A stretch of 64,000 bases of DNA, taken from NCBI GenBank assembly GCA_009746045.1, contig RPFO01000027.1, forward strand, positions 774,138 to 838,137, in the 5' to 3' direction. Shown piece after piece: positions 35,075-45,799 of this stretch. The notes under the pieces are model-generated. The model ran no database searches, was not told the origin of the DNA, and saw only the letters and a program-made list of their open reading frames with translations. Position numbers and translations under genes: made by a program. The first letter of the stretch is position 1, and each line of letters starts with the position of its first letter. This DNA is from Mesostigma viride (taxonomy: Eukaryota; Streptophyta; Mesostigmatophyceae; Mesostigmatales; Mesostigmataceae).

Positions 35075-35792
35075 CTGGACGCAGCAGCCACACACACGAG
35101 CCCCGTGACGCATGAGCCACACACATCCCACCGAGCATGCAGGCGTGCCAGCATACACAAGAGTCAGCCAAGAGTGTGCAGAGAACGTTGAGCCCACTGG
35201 CCTATGCATGACGCGTGGTCGCTGATGGATGCCACTGATAGCTTCTGAAAGAATTCACCTTCCAGCTGGGGCCAGAAGCCGTGCTTTAAGCATAAATAAC
35301 TAACCCCACTCCAAGCTCCCAAAACAGAACCTTCAATGACAAAGGGCAGCAAGCAGATCAGCAAGCATAACTGAGCGAAGACACAGCGTATACTGGAAGG
35401 GGTACTGCGTTTATGGAGGCAGGGGAATGGGAAGCGCATGCGATTTGGAGCAACAAACTGGCCAGCTAGAAGGATTCGTTAAGGCTAATTACCAATGGTC
35501 ATGCTCAGACTTTTTCACCCAATTTCCATGCCGCAATCAAGTGATCCTGCATTCTTCTGAAGTCCGCGGGGTTCCTCTGGACAAGGGAAAATAAAGTACA
35601 AGAGGGAAGCTTGCAAGCAGAAAGGGCGGGGGCGGGGAGGTTTTTTATCCTCAGATCACAGGGACACCCAAGTTGGGCCAAAGCCTGCTGCCTATTTCTG
35701 CGCACCACACACACGCTGCGCTGTCTAAACGTCATGCAGCCATGGGCAAAAGAACGTGCACTCTGGCCATCAGGACCAAGGCAGACGCTCAC

Positions 35793-35891
35793 CTCATCCT
35801 TGGCGTTCACGACGGCACCACTTTCGATAAGTTGCTTCACAACATCCATGTGGTCCTTCTCTGACGCCTGATCCAGCGGGGTGAGACCACC
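35793..35891 (-). CDS. Ankyrin-repeat exon A9 (99 nt)
   Basis: GGLTPLDQASEKDHMDVV then KQLIESGAVVNAKDE. The acceptor is TGCGTGCAG, the donor is GTGAGCG, and both ends are phase 0. Differences from the consensus (TPLD, KDHM, GAV) lie at the variable helix-1 face and turn. Confidence 0.87.
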
Positions 35892-36588
35892 CTGCACGCA
35901 GCAGCCGCACATGAGTACCGTGACGCATGAGCCGCACACAGCCCCACAGAGCGTTCAGGCGTGCCAGCATACACCAGAGTAAGCCAAAAGTGTGCAGAGA
36001 ACCTTGAGCCGGCTGACCTATGCTCAACACGTGGTCCCTGATGGATGCCGCTGATACCTTCAAAAAAAGTTCATTTCCCAGCTGCTGTCAGAAGCCGGCC
36101 CTACAATGCCAAGCTCCAAAACCAGAACCTTCAGTGACAAGGGGCAGCATGCATATCAGCCGGCATAACTGAGCAGAGACACAGCGTATACTGGAAGGTA
36201 TACCGGGATCGTGGAGGCAGGGGAATGGGAAGCGCATGCGATTTGGAGCAACAAACTGGCCACCGTGAAGGATTCGTAAGGGTCAAGTACCAATGGTCAT
36301 GCTCTGAGTTGCCACGATTTTCACCCCGCATTCAAATGATCCTGCCTTTGTCTGAAGTCCGCGGGGTTCCTCTGGACAAGCGCAATTGTACAAGAGGGAA
36401 GCTTGTAAGCAGAAAGGGCGGGGGCGGGGAGGTTTTTTATCCTCAGATCACAGGGACACCCAAGTTGGGCCAAAGCCTGCTGTCTGTTTCTGCGCACCAC
36501 ACGCACGCTGCGCTGTTTAAAAGTCAAGCCGCCATGGGCAAAAGCACGTGCACTCTGGAGCCCTACCAGGACCAAGGCAGGCGTTCAC

Positions 36589-36687
36589 CTCATCCTTGGC
36601 GTTCACGTCCGCGCCGCCTTCGATGAGTTGCTTCACGACATCCAGGTGGCCGTCGTGTGACGCGTGATGCAGCGCAGTCCACGCACG
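36589..36687 (-). CDS. Ankyrin-repeat exon A8 (99 nt)
   Basis: RAWTALHHASHDGHLDVV then KQLIEGGADVNAKDE. It encodes the same repeat as A15, 8 kb away. The acceptor is TGCGTCCAG. The donor is GTGAACG, a single-base departure from the GTGAGCG of its neighbours. Phase 0. Confidence 0.87.
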
Positions 36688-37390
36688 CTGGACGCAGCAG
36701 CCACACACAGGAGCCCCGTGACGCATGAGCCGCACACAGCCCCACAGAGCGTTCAGGCGTGCCAGCATACACCAGAGTAAGCCAAGCTTGTGCAGAGAAC
36801 CTTGAGCCCACTGGCCTATGCACAACACGTGGGCGCTGATGGATGCCGCTGATAGCTTCAAAAAAAAGTTCATTTCCCAGCTGCTGTCAGAAGCCGGCCC
36901 TACAATGCCAAGCTCCAAAACCAGAACCTTCAGTGACAAAGGGCAACAAGCACATCAGCCAGTATAACTGAGCAGAGAAACAGCAGGTATACTGGAAGGG
37001 GTACTGGGTTTATGGAGGCAGGGGGATGGGAAGCGCATGCGATTTGGAGCAACAAACTGGCCACCGTGAAGGATTCGTTAACGTCAACTCCCAGGTTATG
37101 GTGGTCCTGGAGGTTGCCACGATTTTCACCCCGCAATCAAATGATTCTGCCTTCTTCTGAAGTCCGCAGCGTTCTCTGGACGAGCGGAAATGTACCAGAG
37201 GGCAGCTTGTAAGCAGAATAATGGGGGGGGAAGGGAGGTTGTTTAACCTGAGATCACAGGGGCACCCAAGTTGGGCCAAAGCCTGCTGCCTATTTCTGCG
37301 CACCACACACACGCTGCGCTGTCTAAACGTCATGCAGCCATGGGTAAAAGCACGTGCTCTCTGGCCACTGGGACCAAGGAAAACGCTCAC

Positions 37391-37489
37391 CTCATCCTTG
37401 GCGTTCACGTCCGCGCCACTTTCGATAAGTTGCTTCACAACGTCCAGATGGCCGTGTCCTGACGCCCCATGCAGCGCGGTCAACCCATC
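37391..37489 (-). CDS. Ankyrin-repeat exon A7 (99 nt)
   Basis: DGLTALHGASGHGHLDVV then KQLIESGADVNAKDE. The acceptor is TGCGTGCAG, the donor is GTGAGCG, and both ends are phase 0. It is closest to A3. The intron upstream to A6 is 6.8 kb because it contains the DIRS-like element and fold-back FB3. Confidence 0.88.
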
Positions 37490-37911
37490 CTGCACGCAGC
37501 AGCGACGCACACGAGCCCCGTGACGCATGAACCGCACACAGTCACAAAGCGCCCGTGGTTGCCAGCATGGGTAAAACACAAGCATGCGTGGGCAGCTAGC
37601 GACTGATGAGCCCACTCCCACAGATGTCACGAATGATGAATGCGACGGATAGGCTGCCGACCATAAAAAACTCCTGGCTGCTGCCAGAAGCCATGACTGC
37701 CATCGCTTGCTCCTAATGAAGAATCACCACCCACAAACAACACAAGGGTGTCCACATAACCAACAGCGCGAAAGTAGAGTACCGTATGCAAGGATTGGAG
37801 CAGCTGGGATGCAGCGTGCGCACCTGTGTGAGCAAAAGCCTGGCAATGGTGAGACCATTAAGCAAAGTTCAAGACAGCTCAGGCCTGCAGGAAGCGACCT
37901 GCAGGGAGATG

Positions 37912-38385
37912 GTTAGCTATGCTTATTTTATCTATGACTAACCTGCTGAGCTGAGAATGCGACGCCGCATAGCACAAAAGAAAAATAAGTTTTAGGGGAA
38001 AATTGTGCTGGCACCTGGACCCAAGCCACCCAGGTAGTAGTTGGCTGGGCAAGGTGGTTGCCCATAAAGGTGGGCTTCCATGATATGTAGGGAAGCAGGT
38101 TGTTTCTTTTGCCTGAGAACCCTCTTGTTGCCACAACACAAATAACAAAAGCTCACAAGGCAACACATTAAAGCAATGAAACCCACCATGACCACATCAG
38201 CAGCGGCCCCCGACCGCAATTTCATTATGAAGATAAAGAATGCAGCCCTAAGGAGGGATGCACACCAAAGGAGGCCACCATTGCGGTTCAGAAGATCCTT
38301 GGGGCGGAGGTCTGGCTAGAGCGAGTAAAACTGTTCAGCAAGTGACGTGCCGGGAAAGTCATGGCCGCATTGGAGGAGAGGGGTT
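37912..38385 (+). repeat. Repeat R6, long copy with ORF relic
   Basis: It shares TTTTATCTATGACTAACCTG and the MKPTMTT-type ORF start with 48588-49000. Here the reading frame shifts after a K-N-A-A, because TAAGGAGGG is preceded by an extra CCC, so the frame is broken relative to the 48.8-kb copy. It abuts the left end of FB3 and the DIRS-like element, and could be that element's 5' region. Confidence 0.6.
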
Positions 38386-38769
38386 AGTTAGGAAAATATT
38401 GCGCGGAAACCTTTTGCCACCTGCGGCAAAGGTTCCGCACAATCTTTTACCGGAGTTAACCTCTCTCCGCTACACTCAAGTTACATCCGGGATTAAATTG
38501 AGTTTACCGGAGAGTGGTTACCGCCGGCTAAATAGGTCCGTGGACCGATGTGCTCTAGTGGCAAAAAGGTTACGGACTACTGTATTTAGAGCTAACTACT
38601 AAGACCTGCGCATCCTGGAGGTCAGGGGTTCCAATCCGCAGTGAGACATGCCGGCGCCCAAGTGCCGGAATTAACTTGAGTGTATCGGAGAGTGGTTAAT
38701 TCCAGTAAAATATTCTGCGGAACCTTTGCCACAGGTGGCAAAAGGTTTCCGCACAGTATTTTCCTAACT
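38386..38769. mobile_element. Fold-back element FB3 (384 bp)
   Basis: It begins AGTTAGGAAAATATTGCGCG and ends with the near reverse complement (CTGTGCGG on the inverted strand). It is flanked by the 5-bp direct repeat GGGTT (38381-38385, 38770-38774). The order of hairpin arm, imperfect inverted arm, TGGAGGTCAGGGGTTCCAAT and terminal arm matches FB1's hairpin-plus-B-box layout, with diverged sequence. Non-coding. Confidence 0.85.
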
Positions 38770-38774
38770 GGGTT

Positions 38775-39926
38775 TTGTCAGCGGTTGGAATGCATGGGGA
38801 GGAGGCCCTGGTCGATGTGATTGCAGCGCAGCTGAGGCAAGCGATTGCGGAGCCAGATCCTCCAGCAGCGACGCGTGCGTTGGGAACAAGGGGCATTCCC
38901 CCTCCAGCGGGTGGGAGCGGAGGGGCAAGGCATGGTGGGGCCGGCTTTGGGGAGGAGGATGCCGCCCCAGGGGCAGCCGGCCGGGATGTGGCAGACCTAG
39001 ATCGAAACATGGGTCTGCTGACGGGGACCGAACCCCAGCCGGCGCCCTGGATGAGAGCCCATGCACGGGCCTCACTGGCGGAGATGGTGACGTCCTGCTA
39101 GCCGCCATGTCGAAGTTGCTCAACCAGGCAAAGCCTGCCCCCACTGCTGCCCAGGCACCGTCCGTCAGTGCCGGCAGGCTGGGGCGCACGAAGGGGGTGG
39201 CGCTGAGTGGGAACGCAGTGCCTGTCCTGCTGAGCAACATGCTGGACGCAGTGTTAACGGGGATGCTGGACTGCGCGGGGAGCGTAAGGGGGAAGTCCAT
39301 GCGTGCGTCGATAATTCTGTGGATGCAGGGCGGTGGCTCAGCAGGAAGGGAGCGACGAAAGCCCGCCCTACAGATGGCTGGCAACCTCGACACGATGGCC
39401 ACGGAATTTGGGTACTGGGCCACGCCACGCTCCGAAGTGATTCTGGAACTGGCTGCACCCCAGGACCTGGCAAAGCTGATCACTGCATGCGGCTGGTGGA
39501 TGTCGGGTCAACGGGCTGAAAGGGCACTTCATCGGTGATGCTGCCGTTCCAGGAGGTGGCGCGATGCTGGTGTCTCCGGCCGTTCGCGCCGCGATGAGCA
39601 TGGGGAAGCTTCAGCACCAGCTGGAGGAGCAGCCCGGGCAAGAAGGGGCAGGGGGGCCCCTGCAACAACAACAAGCAGTAGGGGAGCGGTGCCTCCTTCC
39701 GCTGCCTCTTCCAGCGCCACTTCCAGTCTGGGGCTGGTGGAAGCAGGTATTGTCAGGCCATAGGAGCGATAGGATGCGTCGAGCTGCTGATGCTCGCACA
39801 CTAGCCTGTCAAGCGGTTAGGGCTTTAGACTGGATCGGGCCGGTGGGGGGGTGGGCGAGACCCACCTGCTGGAGGGTCAGCCCGTGGGCCCGCGCCACGG
39901 CAGCAGGCGGCCCTAGATGGGATTGA
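38775..39926 (+). pseudogene. DIRS-like element, gag-like ORF1 region (broken)
   Basis: Three successive GC-rich open segments in different frames or separated by stops (38775-39101, 39107-39538, 39564-39926). The middle one includes PVLLSNMLDAVLTGML and a compact hydrophobic-charged region. No family was recognised from sequence alone. I assign it to the retroelement because it directly precedes the RT segments and shares their high GC, which contrasts with the flanking introns. Confidence 0.5.
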
Positions 39927-40301
39927 TGATGCTTGCAGGTCCTTTCTCCGCCGGAACGGTGGTTCCGTATCGGCAATGGTAGGATCTGTAGAGGATGGGG
40001 GTCAATATGCTCAAGAAGCCCCTTACAAACCGTTAGTATGTAGCTGCACGCTTGGCTTTGCCTGGCCCGGGGGGAGGCAGCCAAGAGGACGTGCTGAACT
40101 TACTACCCCCCTCATGGGAAGCAATTTTCAATTATCAGAGTATAATGGGACGGATGCTGAGCCCAGCAGAGCGAATCTTGCAGAAGTCGTTGCGGATCTA
40201 GCGGGGGTGCATGCAGTGCATACAGGAGTTTGCGCGGGTTTGCTTGGTGTGCATCGAGCGGGGAATTTCGGGTGGATTTGTTTAGGAGTCGCCTGTGGTG
40301 A

Positions 40302-41102
40302 ATGGCGCTTTTGGAGTCGGAAAGCCAGATGGCCATGTCTGCGTCGTTTGAGGACAACCGTCGCGGCAACGTGCCACTCGTTGATCCTATGCCCGCGTTT
40401 TTACCCCACCTTGGCGTGATGTGCGATCTGCCCATGCGCGCTGGGGAGGATGTCCTAGGGGGCGTATCTGATCTGGATTCCTGCTACAACAGGCTCCGCC
40501 TGCCTACTTGGCTGCGGCGGTACTGTGCGTGGATGCTGGTGTGGTCGGATCTGGTCGGGCTGAGTGGGGCGCGGGGAAGGTTCGGCCGTGGATGCTGTGC
40601 TGGCCAATCGGGAACAAGCTGGCCGTCGGTGTGGCCCAGTGCATGCTCTACTTTGTACTGTACCGCTGCGGCCCCAAGCCGCCACTCAAGGCTAGTCGGG
40701 GCCTGAGCATCGACATGTCAGCGCTGATTTTGGTGGCGGATGCTAACGAGGCAGGGCAGCCAATCGGACTTCAGCTTAAGGAGGACCCTTATGCGCCGCT
40801 GGTACCTTCGCCCTGACAGTTTCGAATCTCTGCACGATCAGGGAGGTATGCATGCCGTAACGATCGATGATCTCCACTTCACCCATGGTACTTCGGTGGA
40901 TGGGGTGAATCAGCAGTTAGATCTTGTTCAGGCTGCCAAAGCCGCTGTGCATGGCTGCTGCAGAAAGCAAGCAAGGCGGTACACGCGTCAGCTGTACCGA
41001 CTGGGGTGCAGGTGGTGGGTGTCTTTCACCGATGGGATGGTGACGTGGTACTGCTTGCTGAGCGTGCGACGGCGGTTATTGCCACTACTGCTAGAACCTT
41101 GA
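40302..41102 (+). pseudogene. DIRS-like element, reverse transcriptase (frameshifted)
   Basis: RT landmarks occur in order but in changing frames. EDNRRGNVPLVDPMP (motif 1/2) and SDLDSCYNRLRLPTWLRRYC (motif A, DLxxCY) lie in 40302-40706. PIGNKLAVGVAQ (motif B region) lies in 40508-40816. TIDDLHFTHGTS (motif C, IDD for the YxDD box) lies in 40740-41102. At least two frameshifts separate them, so no intact RT is encoded. The combination with the downstream RNase H and tyrosine recombinase identifies a DIRS-order element rather than an LTR or LINE element. Confidence 0.8.
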
Positions 41103-41858
41103 CTCGTGGGTTCACCTACTACCGCGAAATGAGTTCTGTGCTGGCAAAGTGGATGTGGATGCATCTGGTCTGCCGTCCCATGCTGTCGGTGTGGTCTGAG
41201 ACGTATCGGCTGCTAGCATATGTGAACGTCTCCATGCCTGGGTGCCGCTGGCGTCTCCCTGCGGGGGCCCGCCAGGAGCTTCAGGCGGCGATCTACCTGG
41301 AACCCTTTTTAAAGGCTGTCAGGACCCGGCCCCTTTCTGACCGGGTAGTCGCTAGTGATGCTAGCAGCTCCGGCGGTGGGGTGGTGTACAGGGACCTTCC
41401 TGGGGCGGATTGCGCCGGGCTGGCCACCCAGCGCGAGGCACGGGGGTGGCGCATGACAGCCTTAATCTCTGGGGAGGACTGGGAGCTGGAGCGCATGGAA
41501 GAGGGGACTACAGCCTGCTAAGTAGTGGCCACTGGCATACGGCACTTTCCTATGGGTGGCGGGGCCAGCAGAACCACATCAACGTCAAGGAGGCGATTGC
41601 AGCGACCAAGGGGCCGAGTGGCCGTGCCGCACCAAGGCGTGTTGTGGTGAGCGAGTCGTCTGGCTCGTGGACTCTACTGCTGTGGTGGAGGGGTTTGTCA
41701 GAGGGCGTTCGTCTTCCTACCACCTCAACCACCTGGTTCGGCACTGCTGCGCCCTGTCACTGGCTGGTGACATGCACAGCTACTGGGTCTGGATGGCTAC
41801 TGCCCACGACCCTGCCGACCAGGCCAGTCGGCGCGGTGCCTGGGTTCCTGTCACTTGA
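41006..41858 (+). pseudogene. DIRS-like element, RNase H domain (broken)
   Basis: VVASDASSSGGGVVYRDL (41006-41521) is the first RNase H strand with its catalytic Asp. WLVDSTAVVEGFVRGRSSSY and TAHDPADQASRRGAW (41556-41858) correspond to the C-terminal half with the NPADxxSR-like box of DIRS and related RNase H domains. The two halves are in different frames with a stop at 41521. Confidence 0.75.
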
Positions 41859-41867
41859 CCTGGTGCG

Positions 41868-42979
41868 GTGACGTGCACCCCAGCCCTGGGCTTGAGGGGG
41901 CGCGTACGACGCCCTTGGAACTTTGCTATTTTGGAGGGCACTGTCAACCCCGTTTCCACCTTGCCAGCCTACTGGCACGCGGTGGCTGTCTACGTGGCGT
42001 GGGCGCCACCTGGCCCTGTGGACCTGGCTGATGCGGAGGCCATTTACTGTGAGTGGATTTCTGCTGTCTACCATGCCCGAGGTGGGCGGAGTCGTACCTT
42101 ATGCCAGCACGCCAAAGTTTGTCTGCACCTGTACTACCCCGACCTCGTTTGGTACTGGGTACTGGCGGACCGCATGCTCGCTGGGTGGCAGCAGCTTGTT
42201 CCGGCTGTCAGCCCTCCGCCTATGCTCTGGCACCTTCGCTATGTCACTGCATGGATGATTTTTTTACGTCGGCAAGTGCGTTTGCGTGCGTTGATTATTG
42301 TTGCTTTCAGCAGACGTATTTACCCATTAGCGAGGCGTTAGGGCTGCGGCTTTGGGATGTGGCTCATCCTGGCCACCGGCTTCTTGAGCCAGAGCCCACG
42401 GTCGGTGCCCTTGTGCTGTGCAACCCCAAAACTGCGCAGGGGGCGGCCCAGCACAGCGGGCCTCCTCGTCCGGACCCACTTTGTGGTTCCTGCGACGCTT
42501 GACAGCTGGTCAGCCCCTGGATGCACTTCTTTTTCGGGGCTTAAAAGCTGGTCAGTCCCCGGATGCACTTTCTTTTTCGGTCGCACAGCCAGGCTAGGCA
42601 GCGATGGGAGGCAGTGCAGGCCGGTACGGGCATCCTGGGGATGTTTTCCATTCACAGCCTCCCGCACAGGGGGGCCACGCATGACGCCATCGCTGGCGAG
42701 TCGCCGGAGGCCATCCAGCTGCGTGGCCGGGGTTCAGCCCTCTCGGTCACACGCTACATCGGCCTCCATTGTAGCCTCATGGAGCGGGTCAACGCGCCGG
42801 TCCTTTGGGCTCAGGCCCATAGTCAAGACCCAGCAGCCTTCCGGCGCCACTTCCGTCGTGTTTTGACGCATTCCAGGCTGTATCGCTCATGTTTTAGCTA
42901 TCAACTGACCTCACCCCTGTGGGGGGGGATCAGGGGGAAAAAGGTTGAACTTTGTGACCCGAGGGTGAACCTGGGTTGA
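41868..42979 (+). pseudogene. DIRS-like element, tyrosine recombinase (broken)
   Basis: The N-terminal helical part (AEAIYCEWISAVYHARGG) is in 41868-42341. LPISEALGLRLWDV, in the frame of 42053-42502, corresponds to the box normally reading LRxxEALxLRxxDV. HSLPHRGATHDAIAGESPEA and ALSVTRYIG, in the frame of 42563-42979, correspond to the HxLR...GAT...Y box. The nucleophile Tyr is present, but both catalytic arginine positions read Pro in this copy and the frame is broken, so it is inactive. Confidence 0.75.
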
Positions 42980-43260
42980 GACAAAGTACCCTCACAGCTA
43001 GTGGGGTAATATTTTTCGTATTTCCATGTCGTACGTATATTTCGGCTATTATATCCACGCAAGGAGATGTGGGTAGCGCAGGGGTGCAGCGGCTGTGTGC
43101 TGGCCCTGCAAATTCACAAAGTGTGCTCATGCACCCTAGCATACAGATGGCCGTGTGGTCATCCGGTAGACAAGTCTGTGTTATTCCGCCGAATAGAGCT
43201 ACTGCAAACATATTGTAATATATTGGATGTTTTGTGGTGATGCATGCAAAGCAAGGCCAC
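42980..43260. other. 3' flank of the DIRS-like element
   Basis: GC drops after about 42960 and the sequence is neither recombinase nor ankyrin intron. It may hold the element's 3' terminal repeat. No clear boundary was found. Confidence 0.3.
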
Positions 43261-44130
43261 AAATGGATAGGGCAATAGGATTAGATTAAGCCTGCGGCGC
43301 TCGGTTCCCACTACTGCAGCTAGGCGCTGATCACGATAAAGGTAGTTCAAGCAATGAAAGGTTGGAAAGGAAATTACCAAGGTCACTGTGATACCAGTGC
43401 AAGGATGCGGCGAATGGAGCCGACCCACACACTGCCTGCTAGAACAATCTACAGCAAAGGCTGGTCCTGCAGAAAGTAACCAACGAGGATAGCCCACCGC
43501 ATAGCTGGCAAACTTCACATGTGCACTTCTGGGCAAACTCATGCATGAGTTCAGGACTGTGCAGCTGCAAATGTGGACAACATCAAGTGCAAGCAGAAGC
43601 TTGAGAAAGAAAGCCTTTCACCCTGACATCGCAGGGGCACCCAAGCCAGGGGCTTCTCTATATGCTGAGCACTATATGCTGTGCACCCCTCACGGCCGTT
43701 GTCTTGATCGAAAGTCTCGATACCATGGGCGAGAGCACATCCACTTTGGCCCCGGTCCGGGGAAAGTCAGAGACACAGCAGGCATGCAGTACACAACTAG
43801 CTGAATGTCAGGCATAGATGAGGCCTGTGGCAAACTACTGCACTTGCCATCGCTGGAGCCAGGCCCTTCCATTTGATTATGAAGGCCCTCTACCCAAGGA
43901 AGGACGCCGGGCAGGACAAGGAGAGAGAATACCTGGCAATGGAACACTACGGCAGACGGCTGCCGCTGGGCAGCAGACGGGGCTGTCCCACAGACTACCA
44001 CTACACCATCAACAACAAGCTTGGGTAAGGCAGAAGACACCAAACAAGGAGAGCCACTGGGCAGATGACATTCTTCATGAGCTTGAGGACACGTGGTGCA
44101 CGAGTTCAGGACTGTGCACCTGCAGGGCTG
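43261..44130 (+). repeat. Intron modules R7 and R5, second copies
   Basis: 43261-43640 matches R7 (AAGCCTGCGGCGCTCGGTTC, GCAGCTAGGCGCTGATCAC) and 43800-44130 matches 27791-28135. It ends at GACTGTGCACCTGCAGGGCTG, where the telomere-like tract starts. Confidence 0.65.
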
Positions 44131-44173
44131 TTTTAGGGTTTAGGGTTCAGGGGTTAGGGGTTAGGGTTAGGGG
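44131..44173 (+). repeat. Interstitial telomere-like tract 1
   Basis: TTTTAGGGTTTAGGGTTCAG followed by GGGTTAGGGG-type units, a degenerate (TTTAGGG)n array of about 6 units. It is directly followed by GGGAAATTCTGAAGTCTACT. Confidence 0.85.
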
Positions 44174-44265
44174 GAAATTCTGAAGTCTACTGCTGCGCAC
44201 CACACGAGGGCGCTGCACTGTTTAAAAGTCACGCAGCCATGCATGGGCGAAAGCACGTGCTCTCT

Positions 44266-45523
44266 GGCCACAGGAACCAAGGCAGGCGCTCACCTTGTTC
44301 TTGGCGTCTGCGAAGGCGCCACTTGCGATGAGGTGATTCACGACATCCAGGTGGCCAAAGCATGACGCAAAATGCAGCGGGGTGATACCACCCTGCATGC
44401 AGCAGCCATACACACAAGCCCCGTGACGCATGAGCCGCACACATCCAACCGAGCATGCAGGCGTGCCAGCATACACAAGAGTCAGCCAAGCGTGTGCAGA
44501 GAATGATCAACCCGCGCTGACCTATGCCCCACATGCGGTCGCTGATGGATGCCACAGGGAGAGCTAGGTTGCTGCCAAAAGCCTTGTTTCTTGCACTTAC
44601 TCAGAACTAAGCCCAAAATGACAGTAGAATGCGAGTACAGCAGGAAAGGTGGCCGAGAAACAGGCACACGTACAAGAGACAGTGTCGGCAGGGGATGGGA
44701 CACGTGTGCACGTGAGAGCAACCGCCCTGGTAACCATGAGAGGCCTTTCGGATAAGGTTAAACGCAGTTAACAAGCTTGTGCCTGCAGGAAGCAAGTGGC
44801 AGCTGGGTGTGTGGCACAGGAAAGGACTGCAGCACACTGCTAACCATCATCTGAAAACGGGTGCTCACATCTGATATGAAAAAAAGGCCATTTCGGCATA
44901 TGAAGGGGTGAAAGGCACAGCACCCAGATCGCCATGACGCATGAACTGCACACAGGCACAGAGCACACGTGCCTTCCAGCATGGGTAAAACACACGCATG
45001 CTTGGGCAGCGAGTGAGTGATGAGCCCACACCCATGCCTGCCATCACTTGCTCCTAATTGAGAATTACCACCCACAAACGACTCAAGGGCGTCAACTAGA
45101 AATCAAAGGAGCGAAAGTAGAGGATTATGCAGGGATCAGAGCAGCAGGAATGGGACATGCGCACATGTGTGAACAAAAGCCTGGCGATGGTTAGAGGATT
45201 AGGCAAAGTCAGAGACAGCTCAGGCCTGCAGTTAGCAACTGAATGGGCAATACGTAGGATTAGATTAAGCCTGCAGCGCTCTGTTCCCAGTACTGCAGCC
45301 AGGCGCTTCTCATGAGAAAGGTATTTCAAGCAATGAAAGGTTGGAATGAAAAGTACCAAGGTCACTGTGATACCAGCGCAAGGATGTGGCGGATGGAGGC
45401 TGCCGACAATCAACAGCAACGGTTGGGTAAGGCAGAAGAAACCAAACAAGGAGAGCCACTGGGCAGATGACATTCTTCATGAGCTTGAGGACACGTGGTG
45501 CACGAGTCAGGACTGTGCACCTG
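44266..45523 (+). repeat. Segmental duplication D1, copy 2
   Basis: Near-identical to 30045-31292. It is bounded on both sides by telomere-like tracts (44131-44173 and 45523-45561) followed by the same AAATTCTGAAGTCTACTGCT. The partner copy lacks the tracts. Confidence 0.9.
44294..44392 (-). CDS. Ankyrin-repeat exon A6 (99 nt)
   Basis: GGITPLHFASCFGHLDVV then NHLIASGAFADAKNK. The acceptor is TGCATGCAG, the donor is GTGAGCG, and both ends are phase 0. It is the duplicate of A13 within the 1.25-kb block D1. Confidence 0.87.
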
Positions 45524-45561
45524 GGTTTAGGGTTCAGGGTTTAGGGTTTAGGGTTAGGGGG
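45523..45561 (+). repeat. Interstitial telomere-like tract 2
   Basis: GGGTTTAGGGTTCAGGGTTT then AGGGTTTAGGGTTAGGGG, again on the plus strand as TTTAGGG. It is placed between GACTGTGCACCTG and AAATTCTGAAGTCTACTGCT, exactly as tract 1. In the paralogue at 31.29-31.73 kb about 430 bp of other sequence occupies this position. Confidence 0.85.
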
Positions 45562-45700
45562 AAATTCTGAAGTCTACTGCTGCGCACCACACGAGGGCGC
45601 TTCACTGTTTAAAAGTCACGCAGCCGCACTGTTTAAAAGTCACGCAGCCATGGGAAAAAGCACGTGCTCTCTGGCCACTGGGACCAAGGCAGACGCTTAC

Positions 45701-45799
45701 CTCATCCTTAGCGTTCACGTCGGTGCCGCCTTCGATAAGTTGCCTCACGACGGCCAGGTGGCCGTTAACTGACGCGTGATGCAGCGCAGTCCATGCATC
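45701..45799 (-). CDS. Ankyrin-repeat exon A5 (99 nt)
   Basis: DAWTALHHASVNGHLAVV then RQLIEGGTDVNAKDE. The acceptor is TGCGTCCAG, the donor is GTAAGCG, and both ends are phase 0. It is the near twin of A12. Confidence 0.87.

Larger units (their letters stand above)
34050..37640 (-). repeat. Tandem array of about 800-bp ankyrin-exon modules
   Basis: Exon starts at 37489, 36687, 35891, 35074 and 34274 are spaced 802, 796, 817 and 800 bp. Every unit carries, on the plus strand, GGGCCAAAGCCTGC, the exon, CATGAGCCGCACACA, CAGCATACACCAGAGT (or CAGCATGGGTAAAACAC), GCTGCTGYCAGAAGCC and GCGCATGCGATTTGGAGCA. Many stretches over 100 bp are identical between neighbours. Confidence 0.9.

Noticed and set aside
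38764-39483. 239-codon minus-strand open frame
   Set aside because: It is the shadow of the GC-rich retroelement ORF1 region, Pro/Ser-rich with no recognised domain.
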